This document shows, in pieces, positions 6,147 through 7,206 of a stretch of 7,206 nt of DNA. Where the stretch lies: positions 1 through 7,206 of the forward strand of contig JAHIEM010000100.1 of NCBI GenBank assembly GCA_018901625.1, given 5' to 3'. The notes beneath the pieces are model-generated. The model saw only the letters and a list, made by a program, of their open reading frames with translations, had not been told where the DNA came from and made no database searches. A program made the translations under genes and the position numbers. The stretch's first letter is position 1. Each line of letters begins with the position of its first letter. The DNA is from Nanobdellota archaeon (GTDB lineage Archaea > Nanobdellota > Nanobdellia > Pacearchaeales > GW2011-AR1).

Positions 6147-7206
6147 TATTCATGTAGTTTATGGTTATCTTGTAAGGCATGGTGGAGTCGGGAGATATAT
6201 AACTGAAATTCTAAAAAGAATAAAAAATAAAAATAATGTTCAAGTTTTTACACTTGAAAATAGTTTAGATTTACCACCTGAAGTAAAAGTTCGTCTCATC
6301 AATTGTTCTAGGGACACATCTTTTATGAGCATGAACGAGAATGAAGCCTTTTCAAGAGCGGTAGAGTCTATAAAATCAGATGACTCTTTTCAACACAGCC
6401 ACGGGATATATTCTATTTCTCCTGAGTTGTATACTGCTCATGTCTGTTTAAGAGCATATTTTGATAAAGTTAAGGAAATATTTGGAGAGGTCATACTGCA
6501 CAAAGAATTCCGCTCGGCACTCCCTTTAGTGGATATAGAAAAAAGAATGCTTGATTCAATAGCATCAAGAAATAATCAAATTGTTGCTGTTTCTAGAAAG
6601 GTTGAGGAAGAACTTGCTAGAAATTATGGAATTGTTGTGAATCAAATTACTCCTGGAGCTTCAAGGTTTACAGGGAAGCCATTATCTCTTGAGAGCAAAA
6701 TTGATGTTAAGAGAGTTGGATTTATTGGCAATAATATTTATACAAAAGGCCTTATATTTCTAAGAGAAGCTCTAAATGCTCTTTCAAGAAGAGGTCTGGA
6801 AATAGAATGTGTTTCTGCAGGAACAAGTCAAGATGTCGATAGGTTTATGGGGGGTTCAGAGTTTAGATACATTCCTTTAGGCAAGACAGAAGTCGATGAA
6901 AGTTTTTACATGCAACTTAATTGTTTTGCATGCCCAAGTATATATGAGGCTTATTCACTTAGCACATTAGAAGCAATGTCTCTTTCTGTCCCTGTTGTTT
7001 CTAGCAGATTTAACGGCGTTTTCTCTGACGCTGCAATGAATGGAAATCCAATTGTTTCGGAAGTTGATATAACCAATACAAAAGAACTTTCTTCTGCAAT
7101 CGAGAGAGTATTAACAGACGAGGAATTCACACAGAAAGTAACTGAACAAGGAAGGAAGATGGCAGAAGCCAATAGTTGGAAAGATACAGCAAGTCTTTAT
7201 AACAGA
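6139..7206 (+). CDS. GT4-type glycosyltransferase (3' truncated by window edge)
   Basis: An open frame of 356 codons runs from ATG 6139 to the window end without a stop. The N-terminus has a beta strand followed by HGGVGRYITEIL (14-25), the glycine-rich acceptor-side loop of GT-B glycosyltransferases. A mid-protein VAVSRKVEEEL (149-159) and VGFIGNNIYTKGL (193-205) mark the start of the donor-binding domain. PSIYEAYSLSTLEAMSLSVP (266-285) contains the EX7E motif of family GT4 (E270 and E278), which contacts the sugar-nucleotide. The sequence ends in SWKDTASLYNR, as such proteins do close to their C-terminus, so few residues are probably missing. No signal peptide or membrane segment is seen; the enzyme is probably cytoplasmic. 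It overlaps the third radical SAM gene by 8 nt and may add a sugar to the product of the radical SAM enzymes. Donor and acceptor are unknown. Confidence 0.85.
   Translation, partial: MSNIHVVYGYLVRHGGVGRYITEILKRIKNKNNVQVFTLENSLDLPPEVKVRLINCSRDTSFMSMNENEAFSRAVESIKSDDSFQHSHGIYSISPELYTAHVCLRAYFDKVKEIFGEVILHKEFRSALPLVDIEKRMLDSIASRNNQIVAVSRKVEEELARNYGIVVNQITPGASRFTGKPLSLESKIDVKRVGFIGNNIYTKGLIFLREALNALSRRGLEIECVSAGTSQDVDRFMGGSEFRYIPLGKTEVDESFYMQLNCFACPSIYEAYSLSTLEAMSLSVPVVSSRFNGVFSDAAMNGNPIVSEVDITNTKELSSAIERVLTDEEFTQKVTEQGRKMAEANSWKDTASLYNR

Overview
The window is AT-rich with short intergenic gaps. It uses AGA/ATA-rich codons and has TATA-box-like, rather than -35/-10-like, sequences upstream of genes. 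Together with a DUF4143-type AAA ATPase of a kind common in archaea, this suggests an archaeon, possibly a small-genome (DPANN-type) lineage. That placement is inference; there is no rRNA or ribosomal marker here, and an AT-rich bacterium cannot be excluded. The standard genetic code fits all intact genes.

Layout. (1) Positions 1-100 hold the last 32 codons of a + strand gene that enters from the left and is not recognised. (2) Positions 101-390 have no convincing gene but contain a dense set of repeats: a perfect 16-bp inverted repeat with T-runs on both strands, two related 9-bp hairpins spaced 27 bp apart, a 10-bp direct repeat and extra copies of AAACTTTTT. This probably acts as a two-way transcription stop between the convergent genes on either side. 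(3) Positions 391-1650, minus strand, encode an intact AAA ATPase with a DUF4143-type C-terminus. (4) Positions 1754-2528, plus strand, are a broken gene for a membrane-anchored HExxH zinc-peptidase-like protein, with two nonsense codons and one frameshift. (5) Positions 2529-2730 carry a good archaeal BRE/TATA candidate followed by two overlapping, mutually exclusive 6-bp hairpins in the leader of the next operon.

(6) Positions 2731-7206 form a tightly packed four-gene operon that runs off the right edge: a radical SAM/twitch-SPASM enzyme, a second radical SAM enzyme with an unusual CX8CX2C cluster motif, a third radical SAM enzyme with a SPASM-like tail, and a GT4-type glycosyltransferase. 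Junctions are a 14-nt overlap, a 1-nt gap and an 8-nt overlap, so translation is probably coupled and the proteins probably serve one pathway.

Three different radical SAM enzymes in a row plus a glycosyltransferase point to biosynthesis of an unusual glycosylated product: a modified peptide, cofactor-like small molecule or surface sugar. No credible precursor-peptide gene is visible, and I do not recognise the pathway. This operon is the most likely candidate for an undescribed system in the window.
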